This document shows, piece by piece, positions 7,186 to 12,578 of a stretch of 12,578 nucleotides of DNA (its first letter is position 1; each line of letters opens with the position of its first letter). The notes under the pieces are model-generated. The model searched no databases and was not told where the DNA came from. It was given only the letters and a program-made list of their open reading frames with translations. The DNA is from Anaerolineales bacterium (GTDB lineage Bacteria; Chloroflexota; Anaerolineae; 4572-78; J111), in assembly GCA_012032575.1 (NCBI GenBank), contig JAAUSP010000183.1, positions 1-12,578 on the forward strand. The letters are read 5' to 3'. The position numbers were made by a program, and so were the translations under genes.

Positions 7186-8481
7186 CTAATTTTTGCGCCA
7201 GGCCTGCAATTGATAAACGGGCAATTTCTTCTCCGCCACGATGGGTTTGAGCCGGGCGAAGCGCTGCCGGCCACTGACCAGCGGAATGCTGGGCCAGCTC
7301 TCGCCGAGCAGAGGCCGGGCATAGGCCACAAAGTCGTCGGTGACGTCGTTGCCGCCGGGGGTGATCCACTCGGCGGGGAAAGAGCGTTCCGAATTGGCCA
7401 CCAGTTCCAGGGGAACCTTGTCATAGGTCACGCTGTAAATAACCCCAGGCCGACGCAGGATAGTGGACATGTAGCCGGAACCGTCTTCGGCGGCGATGAG
7501 GGCCGCTTTTTGCCCCACTTTATACGCCTCTTCCATATCCACCGTTGAGGCATAAATCATGTTGTGCCGCTGGTCCGTGCCTGGCAAGTTGCCCCGCGCC
7601 GCTCCCCGCGCCGCCAGACCGACCTCGTTCAAATAATTGACCACGATCTGGGCGACCGTCGTGCCGCTGGCGCTGAACATGGTGTGTCCAAAAGAATCCT
7701 TGCGCGCCCCAATATCGCCCACATCAAACCCTTCGCTGACTACCACGACCGCACGGCCACGAGTCCGCAGCATGTCGTTAACCTGGTCGGCCAGGCTCTC
7801 CATCGTCAAGCCTGACTCCCGCATGAAGATCAGCAGCGGCATTTCGCGCTCCGGGTCGGCCAGGCGGGCGGCCGCGGGGATGTAGCCAATCTTGCGGCCC
7901 ATGGCCTGCATGACCAGCACCGCATCGGCAGGATAGGAACCGGCGTTCTCTTCATTGGCGTTCTGGACGTTGAGCGCCCAGTAGCGGGCCACCGAGCCAT
8001 ACCCCGGCGTGTGGTCAATCAGCTTGAACTCGCTGTCGCCGACATCATTATCAATGGTCTTCGGCACCCCGGCGGCGATGAGGTCCAGCCCGCGTTCGTG
8101 GGCCAATTGGGCAATCTTGTGGGCCGTATCCATCGAGTCGTTGCCGCCGTTGTAGAAAAAGTAGCCAATATCGTGGGCCTTGAAGACCTCGATGACCCGC
8201 TCGAAATCTTCCTGCTGCTGCGCTTTAAGCTTGTAGCGGCAGGTGCCGATGGAACCGGCTGCCGGAGTCACGCTCAACAAGGCAATTTCCTCGGCGGACT
8301 GGGCCGACATATCCAGCAGTTCTTCCTTCAAAACCCCCTCGATGCCATGCAGACCGGCGTAAACCGTGCCGAACACCTCTGGCATAGCCATACATGTCTC
8401 CACCACGCCCCGCAGCGAGCAGTTGATTACCGGCGTCGGGCCGCCGGATTGAGCCACCAGTACATTTTTGGGTTTGGACAT
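7186..8481 (-). CDS. pfp: 6-phosphofructokinase, pyrophosphate-dependent type
   Basis: 431 residues of the phosphofructokinase family, which phosphorylates fructose 6-phosphate to fructose 1,6-bisphosphate. The N-terminal loop is VAQSGGPTPVIN (9-20), the phosphoryl-donor site is GGNDS (112-116), the catalytic loop is PKTIDND (140-146, base Asp144), and the sugar-phosphate motif is AMGRKIGYI. The Asp in GGNDS (Gly in ATP enzymes, GGDGS) and the Lys in PKTIDND (Gly in PGTIDND) are the known marks of the PPi-using type, so the reaction should be reversible and serve both glycolysis and gluconeogenesis. Length fits the longer PPi-PFK clades rather than the 320-residue bacterial ATP enzyme. A good ribosome site (AGGAGA) lies 7 nt before ATG, inside the 17-nt gap after gnd, so the two genes are cotranscribed. 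Donor preference is inferred from residues only. Confidence 0.92.
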   Translation of the reverse strand: MSKPKNVLVAQSGGPTPVINCSLRGVVETCMAMPEVFGTVYAGLHGIEGVLKEELLDMSAQSAEEIALLSVTPAAGSIGTCRYKLKAQQQEDFERVIEVFKAHDIGYFFYNGGNDSMDTAHKIAQLAHERGLDLIAAGVPKTIDNDVGDSEFKLIDHTPGYGSVARYWALNVQNANEENAGSYPADAVLVMQAMGRKIGYIPAAARLADPEREMPLLIFMRESGLTMESLADQVNDMLRTRGRAVVVVSEGFDVGDIGARKDSFGHTMFSASGTTVAQIVVNYLNEVGLAARGAARGNLPGTDQRHNMIYASTVDMEEAYKVGQKAALIAAEDGSGYMSTILRRPGVIYSVTYDKVPLELVANSERSFPAEWITPGGNDVTDDFVAYARPLLGESWPSIPLVSGRQRFARLKPIVAEKKLPVYQLQAWRKN

Positions 8482-8498
8482 GGTTAATCTCCTGGCGG

Positions 8499-9950
8499 CT
8501 AGGCCACGTAGGTCCGCGCGGTTACATCGCCGCCGTGGCCGGTCCAGTTGGTGTGGAAGAACTGGCCGCGCGGCTGGTCAATGCGCTCGTAGGTGTGCGC
8601 GCCAAAGTAGTCGCGTTGAGCCTGCAGCAGGTTGGCCGGCAGCCGTTCGCGGCGGTAGCCGTCGAAAAAGGCCAGGGCGCTGGACATAGCCGGCACCGAA
8701 ATACCCAATTCGACCGCTTTGGCCACCACCCGCCGCCAGGCAGCCTGGGCCGCCTCGACCTGCTCTGTGAAGTAGGGGTCGAGCAGCAGGTTGCTGAGGT
8801 CCGGGTTCGTGTCAAAAGCCTCTTTGATTTTCCCCAGAAAGACCGAGCGGATAATACAGCCGCCCCGCCACATCAGGGCGATGCCGCCGTAATTGAGATT
8901 CCAGTTGTATTCCGCCGCCGCCGCGCGCATCAGCATATAACCCTGGGTGTAAGAAATAATCTTGGAAGCGTAGAGGGCCTCGCGGATGTCGTTGACAAAA
9001 GCCGCTTTGTCGCCCTCAAACTGCGAGGTTGGGCCGGCCAGCACCTTCGAGGCAATAACGCGCTCGTCCTTAAGGGCCGATAAGGAGCGGGACAGGACAG
9101 CCTCCATAATCAAGGTCAACGGAATACCCATATCCAGAGCCGAGATGCCAGTCCACTTGCCCGTGCCCTTCTGCCCGGCGGTATCCAGAATTTTTTCGAC
9201 AATGGGCTGGCCGTCTTCATCCTTGAAGCCCAGGATGTCGCGGGTGATCTCGATTAAATAGGAGTCCAGCTTGCCCTTATTCCACTCGACAAAGACCTGG
9301 TGCATTTCGTCGGCGTTCATGCCCAAAGCATTTTTCATCAAATCATACGACTCGCAGATAAGCTGCATATCGCCGTACTCGATGCCGTTGTGGACCATCT
9401 TGACAAAGTGACCTGCGCCGTTCTCGCCCACCCAATCGCAGCAGGGCGAGCCGTCATCCACCTTGGCCGCTATCGCCTGAAAAATGGGTTTCACATGCGG
9501 CCAGGCTGCCGGGGAACCGCCCGGCATAATGGATGGCCCGTTGCGCGCGCCCTCTTCGCCCCCGGAGACGCCGGTGCCAATGTAAAGCAGCCCTTTCGAT
9601 TCGACATAGGCGGTGCGCCGAATCGAATCCTGATAGTTCGAGTTGCCGCCGTCCATGATGATGTCACCCGGCTCCAGGTGCGGGATCAATTTCTCGATAA
9701 AGTCATCCACCGCCTGGCCGGCTTTAACCAGCAGCATCACCCGGCGCGGTTTTTTGAGCAGACCTACGAACTCCTCAATCGAGTGCGCCCCGACGATTTG
9801 GGTCCCTTTGGCGTTGCCGTTGATAAACTCATCCACCACAGAGACGGTGCGGTTAAACACGGCCACCTTAAAGCCGTGATCGTTCATATTCAGAACCAAA
9901 TTTTGGCCCATTACCGCCAGGCCAATCAAGCCAATATCTGCATTGCTCAT
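8499..9950 (-). CDS. gnd: 6-phosphogluconate dehydrogenase, decarboxylating
   Basis: 483 residues, the usual length for the homodimeric long-chain enzyme. It oxidises 6-phosphogluconate to ribulose 5-phosphate and CO2 with NADP in the oxidative pentose phosphate pathway, in the cytoplasm. The Rossmann loop is [12 protein letters not shown] (7-18), with NRT (33-35) at the position that usually contacts the NADP 2'-phosphate. Further signatures are [12 protein letters not shown] (101-112), the substrate loop [19 protein letters not shown] (127-145) and [14 protein letters not shown] with catalytic Lys184 and Glu191. The C-terminal swap tail ([18 protein letters not shown]) is complete. An in-frame ATG at 10088 would add 46 residues, but that stretch is repeat sequence ([13 protein letters not shown]), so the start is ATG 9950, preceded by AAAGGAAG. 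pfp follows after 17 nt. Confidence 0.96.
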   Translation of the reverse strand: MSNADIGLIGLAVMGQNLVLNMNDHGFKVAVFNRTVSVVDEFINGNAKGTQIVGAHSIEEFVGLLKKPRRVMLLVKAGQAVDDFIEKLIPHLEPGDIIMDGGNSNYQDSIRRTAYVESKGLLYIGTGVSGGEEGARNGPSIMPGGSPAAWPHVKPIFQAIAAKVDDGSPCCDWVGENGAGHFVKMVHNGIEYGDMQLICESYDLMKNALGMNADEMHQVFVEWNKGKLDSYLIEITRDILGFKDEDGQPIVEKILDTAGQKGTGKWTGISALDMGIPLTLIMEAVLSRSLSALKDERVIASKVLAGPTSQFEGDKAAFVNDIREALYASKIISYTQGYMLMRAAAAEYNWNLNYGGIALMWRGGCIIRSVFLGKIKEAFDTNPDLSNLLLDPYFTEQVEAAQAAWRRVVAKAVELGISVPAMSSALAFFDGYRRERLPANLLQAQRDYFGAHTYERIDQPRGQFFHTNWTGHGGDVTARTYVA

Positions 9951-9991
9951 AATAGTGTTACTTCCTTTCGTGAATTTTTTATCAGCCCTCA

Positions 9992-10153
9992 TGTCATCCT
10001 TCGACAGACCCCCTTCGACAAGCTCAGGACGCAGCTTCGACAAGCTCAGGAAGTTCTCAGGACAGGTTTCGAGGCCGCGTGCCGGCACGAAGCGTCGCTA
10101 CCGCGCTGCATCGGCCTCGGAGATTTCTCCCCGCTTGGCGGGTCGAAATGACA
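9992..10153. repeat. Composite intergenic repeat: TGTCAT/ATGACA ends with CTTCGACAAGCTCAGGA copies
   Basis: This region is bounded by TGTCAT (9992-9997) and ATGACA (10148-10153). The right end (AGATTTCTCC...GTCGAAATGACA, 10121-10153) resembles the reverse complement of the left arm of the element at 6965, so it looks like a relative or remnant. Inside are two exact direct copies of CTTCGACAAGCTCAGGA (10013-10029 and 10035-10051, 22-nt period) and a partial third (TTCTCAGGAC, 10054-10063). That motif is a very common bacterial intergenic repeat, seen in translations as FDKLRT or PSTSSGRS. It fills most of the 259-nt gap between the HAD gene and gnd; I find no convincing promoter in what remains. 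Confidence 0.7.
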
Positions 10154-10180
10154 TGGTTGAGTAGTTACAGAAATACACTT

Positions 10181-10208
10181 ACTCCCTACTCCCTACTCCC
10201 TACTCCCT
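10181..10208. repeat. Four tandem ACTCCCT heptamers
   Basis: Four perfect copies of ACTCCCT (AGGGAGT on the minus strand) end 2 nt from the stop codon of the minus-strand HAD gene, so on the transcript they directly follow the stop. GAGTAG at 10159-10164 could pair with a CTACTC in the array, a weaker stem than those on the plus-strand side. The heptamer period and post-stop position match the other arrays in the window, with a different sequence. Confidence 0.75.
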
Positions 10209-10209
10209 G

Positions 10210-11106
10210 CTACCTCTTCCACGGAGGCACTTCGGGCATAAACTGCTCAAATTCGGCGATGAGGCCGGCTTCATAATCGCCGGCAAACTCCAGCGACAGG
10301 AATTTATGCAGCCCTTCCTCAAAGAAACGCTGCCAGCTTTCCTGTTCGTAACCGGGGTTGATGGGGAAAAACAGGGCTTTGTTGGCCCGCGCCGCTTTCA
10401 TATCTCCCGGCGCATCGCCGATCATCAGCACATGGCCGGGTTGGTATTTGTCGCCCGAAGCCAAAGCGATATGCTCGGTCTTGGTACCTCTTTCCTGTCC
10501 GGCGATAATACGAACATATTTATCCAGGTCGTGTTCCGCCCATTCCCGTTCCAGCGCTTCACCCGGCGTTTGGGAAACGACCATCATATCGGCCTTGTCC
10601 AGAAGGTATTCAAAACTCTCCCGCACGTAGGGAAACGGCGGAATACTGTGGACCATATCGGCAATGGTCACATTAACCGCTTCGCTCCAGGCCAGCGCTT
10701 GCTCCAAATCCGCCGCCGGATGCTCCGCCATGTACGCCTTCAGACCATCATTACTTTGAGGATACTTGCCTGAGGCAACAAAATCGCGCAGGTTGGGGGC
10801 GTCAGGGAGCTTGGCGTGTCTGGCCTTCACCTGGTCCCGCTCCTCAAGCAGGTCAAAAACCTTGATCAGCGCCGGCCAGCGGTTGATTCCCCGCCATTTG
10901 GAATACAAATTTACAAACTCAACCGCCTCACGGGCATATTTGGAGATAGCCTGCAAATTCCAATACTTAACCGTATTGGGGCAAAAACATTCTTTTTGCT
11001 TGATCTCCATCGTATCAAACACACAACCATCCGAATCTATACCGATAAAAAATTTGTAGTTGGGTTTCATCTCCACCAAAGGTTTGGCGGCTTCTGGAAT
11101 AGTCAT
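10210..11106 (-). CDS. HAD-superfamily hydrolase with a large cap domain
   Basis: 298 residues with all four haloacid-dehalogenase motifs: motif I GIDSDGCVFDT (nucleophile Asp24, acid Asp26), motif II VVSQTP (Ser178 or Thr180), motif III Lys209 in RGTKTEH, and motif IV MIGDAPGD (Asp231, Asp235). These define a Mg-dependent phosphatase or phosphotransferase. About 140 residues separate motifs I and II, which indicates a large, probably helical, C1 cap that sets substrate choice. The segment has a Cys-rich patch (CFCPNTVKYW, 40-49). No signal or membrane segment is seen. The ATG has a strong site (AAGGAGG) close upstream. It lies upstream of gnd and pfp on the same strand with a 259-nt repeat-filled gap, so a sugar-phosphate substrate is plausible but not shown. 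The superfamily is certain; the substrate is unknown. Confidence 0.85.
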   Translation of the reverse strand: MTIPEAAKPLVEMKPNYKFFIGIDSDGCVFDTMEIKQKECFCPNTVKYWNLQAISKYAREAVEFVNLYSKWRGINRWPALIKVFDLLEERDQVKARHAKLPDAPNLRDFVASGKYPQSNDGLKAYMAEHPAADLEQALAWSEAVNVTIADMVHSIPPFPYVRESFEYLLDKADMMVVSQTPGEALEREWAEHDLDKYVRIIAGQERGTKTEHIALASGDKYQPGHVLMIGDAPGDMKAARANKALFFPINPGYEQESWQRFFEEGLHKFLSLEFAGDYEAGLIAEFEQFMPEVPPWKR

Positions 11107-11241
11107 TACTCCTCCTTGAGCTTAGATAATGATTGGAATTAATAAGGGGTCTCAGTCCAGACAATTTGGGGTGGGCCGAGGCGATTGTGAGCCACCTCTC
11201 GTTTAAAAATCAGTGAGGTATTAAAATCTCTAACCTGTCTT

Positions 11242-11270
11242 ATTCTATAATGCTGCCTTAAAATGGGCAA
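11242..11270 (-). promoter_or_regulatory. Possible promoter of the HAD gene
   Basis: On the minus strand TTGCCC (11265-11270) and TAGAAT (11242-11247) are 17 nt apart, with 4 of 6 and 5 of 6 consensus matches. The inferred start near 11235 would leave a leader of about 129 nt before ATG 11106, long enough for a regulatory structure. Only a weak 6-bp stem (GAGGTG/CGCCTC) is visible in it. The surrounding gap (11107-11319) is AT-rich and holds no ORF. Confidence 0.45.
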
Positions 11271-11319
11271 ATCACTCTAATGAGGGGGCAGATTTCTCAC
11301 AAGGCTCGACCCATAAAGA

Positions 11320-12038
11320 TTACTGACCTTCGTTCTGGTCTGGCGCGGTCAGGGCTTGACGCAGCGCCTGGGCCATCCGTTCCGGGCCGATGACTTCGGC
11401 CAGGGCGCGTAAAACATTCGGCTGTTCGGCCCACAGCCACTCAACCCGCAGCCAGAAACCCGGCAGTACGGTAGAGCGATAAATCCCATCAGCCTCAACC
11501 GGCACAGATTGATACTGGCCTTGTTCGTCCAACCGGTAAAACAAGGCCGCCGGCGCTGAGGACGATTGTCAATAATCCAATACTCCGGCACCCCCCCGGC
11601 CTCGTACTCATCAAATTTATCCACCCGGTCGCGATGGGTGCTATCGTCAGAAACAACCTCGATAATTAAATCGGGAGGGCCAATCACTCGCGCCGTTGTC
11701 AGCCGTTCCAGGTGCGCTTTAGCAATGAACATTAAATCTGGTTCACGCGAGTTACCTGCAAGGGTTAATTTCAATTCAAAAGGAGCTATTCTCAATCGTC
11801 CCAAATCAAAAACGGAACTAAACAAATTGAGGAGTTGATATAAAAATTCTATTACAGTCTGATGAGGATTTAAGGGTGGCATAAAAATAATCACTTCTCC
11901 ATTGACCCATTCGGCGTGAATATCTTCATTGGCCCAGGCTAGAAATTCATCGTAGGGCATGCTTTTCTTGAACTCTTGGGGAAGGCTGCCTGTTTCTGGG
12001 GCCATTACCTCAGGTGTCAAGATAGTTTGAGCGGCCAT
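11320..12038 (-). CDS. Uma2 family (DUF820) restriction-endonuclease-fold protein, frameshifted
   Basis: A protein of about 239 residues if repaired. The PD-(D/E)XK-like core is visible: PYDEFLAWA (28-36), AEWVNGEVI (42-50), REPDLMFI (98-105, Asp101), PPDLIIEVVSDDST (121-134, Glu127), Lys141, and the Uma2 signature GGVPEYWIIDN (148-158). The frame then runs RRRPCFTG. Restoring one G near 11548 (GGCGGGCC) gives RRRALFYRLDEQGQ and a C-terminal region (LPGFWLRVEWLW) typical of the family, with its stop at 11320. The ATG has a perfect AGGAGGT 5 nt before it. Uma2 proteins occur in many copies in cyanobacteria and Chloroflexota, and their role is unknown. Base composition is more AT-rich than the neighbouring metabolic genes, consistent with transfer or relaxed constraint. 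Confidence 0.82.
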
Positions 12039-12079
12039 ACATTACCTCCTGCCGGTTATTTTACCACAAACCCTGTTGA

Positions 12080-12578
12080 TTACCACCCCACCGCCGCGCC
12101 GTCACTGCGCTTATCACTGCCGGCCACGTAGACGCCTTCATCCAGCCGCCAGATGATCTGGCCCCGGCCAAAATCGCCCCGATCCAGGCCAATATTAACT
12201 GAGTGGCCGCGTGCCGCCAGACTGCGCAAAACGTACTCCGGGGTGTCCGGTTCAAAGCCGACCTCCAGCCCGGCGGCCCAGCGCCAGCGCGGCGCGTCGA
12301 GCACCGCCTGCGGGTTGAGGCCATAGTCCACTGTGCCAACCACCACCTGGGTGTGTCCCTGCGGCTGCATGTGCCCACCCATCACCCCAAACGGACCAAC
12401 CGGCTGGCCGCCGCGAGTCAAAAAGGCAGGGATAATCGTATGGAAGGGTCGGTGGCCGCCCGCCGCTTCGTTGGGGTGGCCCGGCTCCAGGCTGAAACAG
12501 GCCCCCCGGTTGTGTAAAGCAATCCCGGTGCCGGGGACGACCAGGCCGCTGCCAAACCCGCCGTAGTTGGATTGAATA
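12080..12578 (-). CDS. ggt: Gamma-glutamyltransferase family protein, C-terminal part (5' end outside the window)
   Basis: The last 165 residues of an N-terminal-nucleophile hydrolase of the gamma-glutamyltranspeptidase family. The first full codon is at 12577, reading IQSNYGGFGSGLVVPGTGIA. Family marks are FGSGLVVPGTGIALHNRG, HTIIPAFL, FGVMGGHMQPQGHTQVV, DYGLNPQAVLDAPRW and the C-terminus YVAGSDKRSDGAAVGW. These enzymes move or hydrolyse gamma-glutamyl groups of glutathione or related amides. The self-processing Thr and the large subunit lie outside the window, so activity and any signal peptide cannot be judged. The stop codon is 41 nt from the Uma2 start, so the two could share a transcript. 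Some relatives are acylases rather than true transpeptidases. Confidence 0.88.
   Translation of the reverse strand, partial: IQSNYGGFGSGLVVPGTGIALHNRGACFSLEPGHPNEAAGGHRPFHTIIPAFLTRGGQPVGPFGVMGGHMQPQGHTQVVVGTVDYGLNPQAVLDAPRWRWAAGLEVGFEPDTPEYVLRSLAARGHSVNIGLDRGDFGRGQIIWRLDEGVYVAGSDKRSDGAAVGW

Noticed and set aside
6920..7369. Minus-strand open frame across the 3' end of pfp
   Set aside because: It runs out of frame through pfp and then through the terminator and the MITE-like element; no family resemblance.
8011..8487. Plus-strand open frame of 158 codons
   Set aside because: It is the antisense shadow of the phosphofructokinase gene.
9951..10088. N-terminal extension of gnd from the ATG at 10088
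   Set aside because: The 46 extra residues are translated repeat sequence, and ATG 9950 has a ribosome site and the exact family N-terminus.
9300..10151. Long plus-strand open frame of 283 codons
   Set aside because: It lies antisense to gnd and the repeat region, with no recognisable protein features; it reflects the codon bias of gnd on the opposite strand.
10181..10208. CRISPR array
   Set aside because: The units are 7 nt with no spacers; it is a simple tandem repeat.

Overview
The window reads as a piece of a bacterial chromosome, most likely from an uncultured member of the Chloroflexota (Anaerolineae-like). That is an inference from three things: protein families typical of that group (a Uma2-type nuclease, a SecD-head protein without the channel, a pyrophosphate-type phosphofructokinase), moderately high GC, and very heavy loading with short intergenic repeats. 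No rRNA, tRNA, CRISPR array or transposase is visible.

Plus-strand half (1-5989): five collinear genes that look like one transcription unit. They are a small putative esterase (5' end missing), a second alpha/beta-hydrolase esterase, a glutathione-synthetase/RimK-like ATP-grasp ligase, a circularly permuted type-2 ATP-grasp protein, and an S9 prolyl-oligopeptidase-like peptidase. Two amide or peptide ligases beside two esterases and an oligopeptidase suggest a locus that makes, and can cleave, a small peptide or amide compound. Function and product are unknown. As written, three of the five genes are broken. The first esterase has a +1 slip near base 32. The permuted ATP-grasp gene has a palindromic repeat of about 38 bp inside it and a second slip near 3837. 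The peptidase has a slip near 5730 that separates the catalytic Ser from Asp and His.

Minus-strand half (6099-12578), read from right to left: the C-terminal part of a gamma-glutamyltransferase-like protein, a Uma2-family (DUF820) protein with a -1 slip, a HAD-family hydrolase with a large cap, 6-phosphogluconate dehydrogenase (gnd), PPi-type 6-phosphofructokinase (17 nt after gnd, so an operon), a Rho-independent terminator, and a secreted SecD-head-like protein with its own near-consensus sigma-70 promoter. gnd and pfp together form a central carbon module (oxidative pentose phosphate pathway and upper glycolysis); the HAD protein may act on a related phosphoester.

Between genes there are four classes of short repeats. 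(1) Hairpins built from tandem heptamers follow the stop codons of most plus-strand genes and of the HAD gene; the motif differs from gap to gap but the architecture is the same. (2) A G/C-rich palindrome of the type that translates as PNPSPRGRGE or HPQPLSQRERG is inserted inside the permuted ATP-grasp gene. (3) A MITE-like element has TGTCATT... / ...AATGACA ends. (4) There are direct repeats of CTTCGACAAGCTCAGGA. The four single-base-scale frameshifts all sit at short homopolymer steps, which points to long-read assembly errors at least as much as to decay; the palindrome insertion cannot be explained that way.
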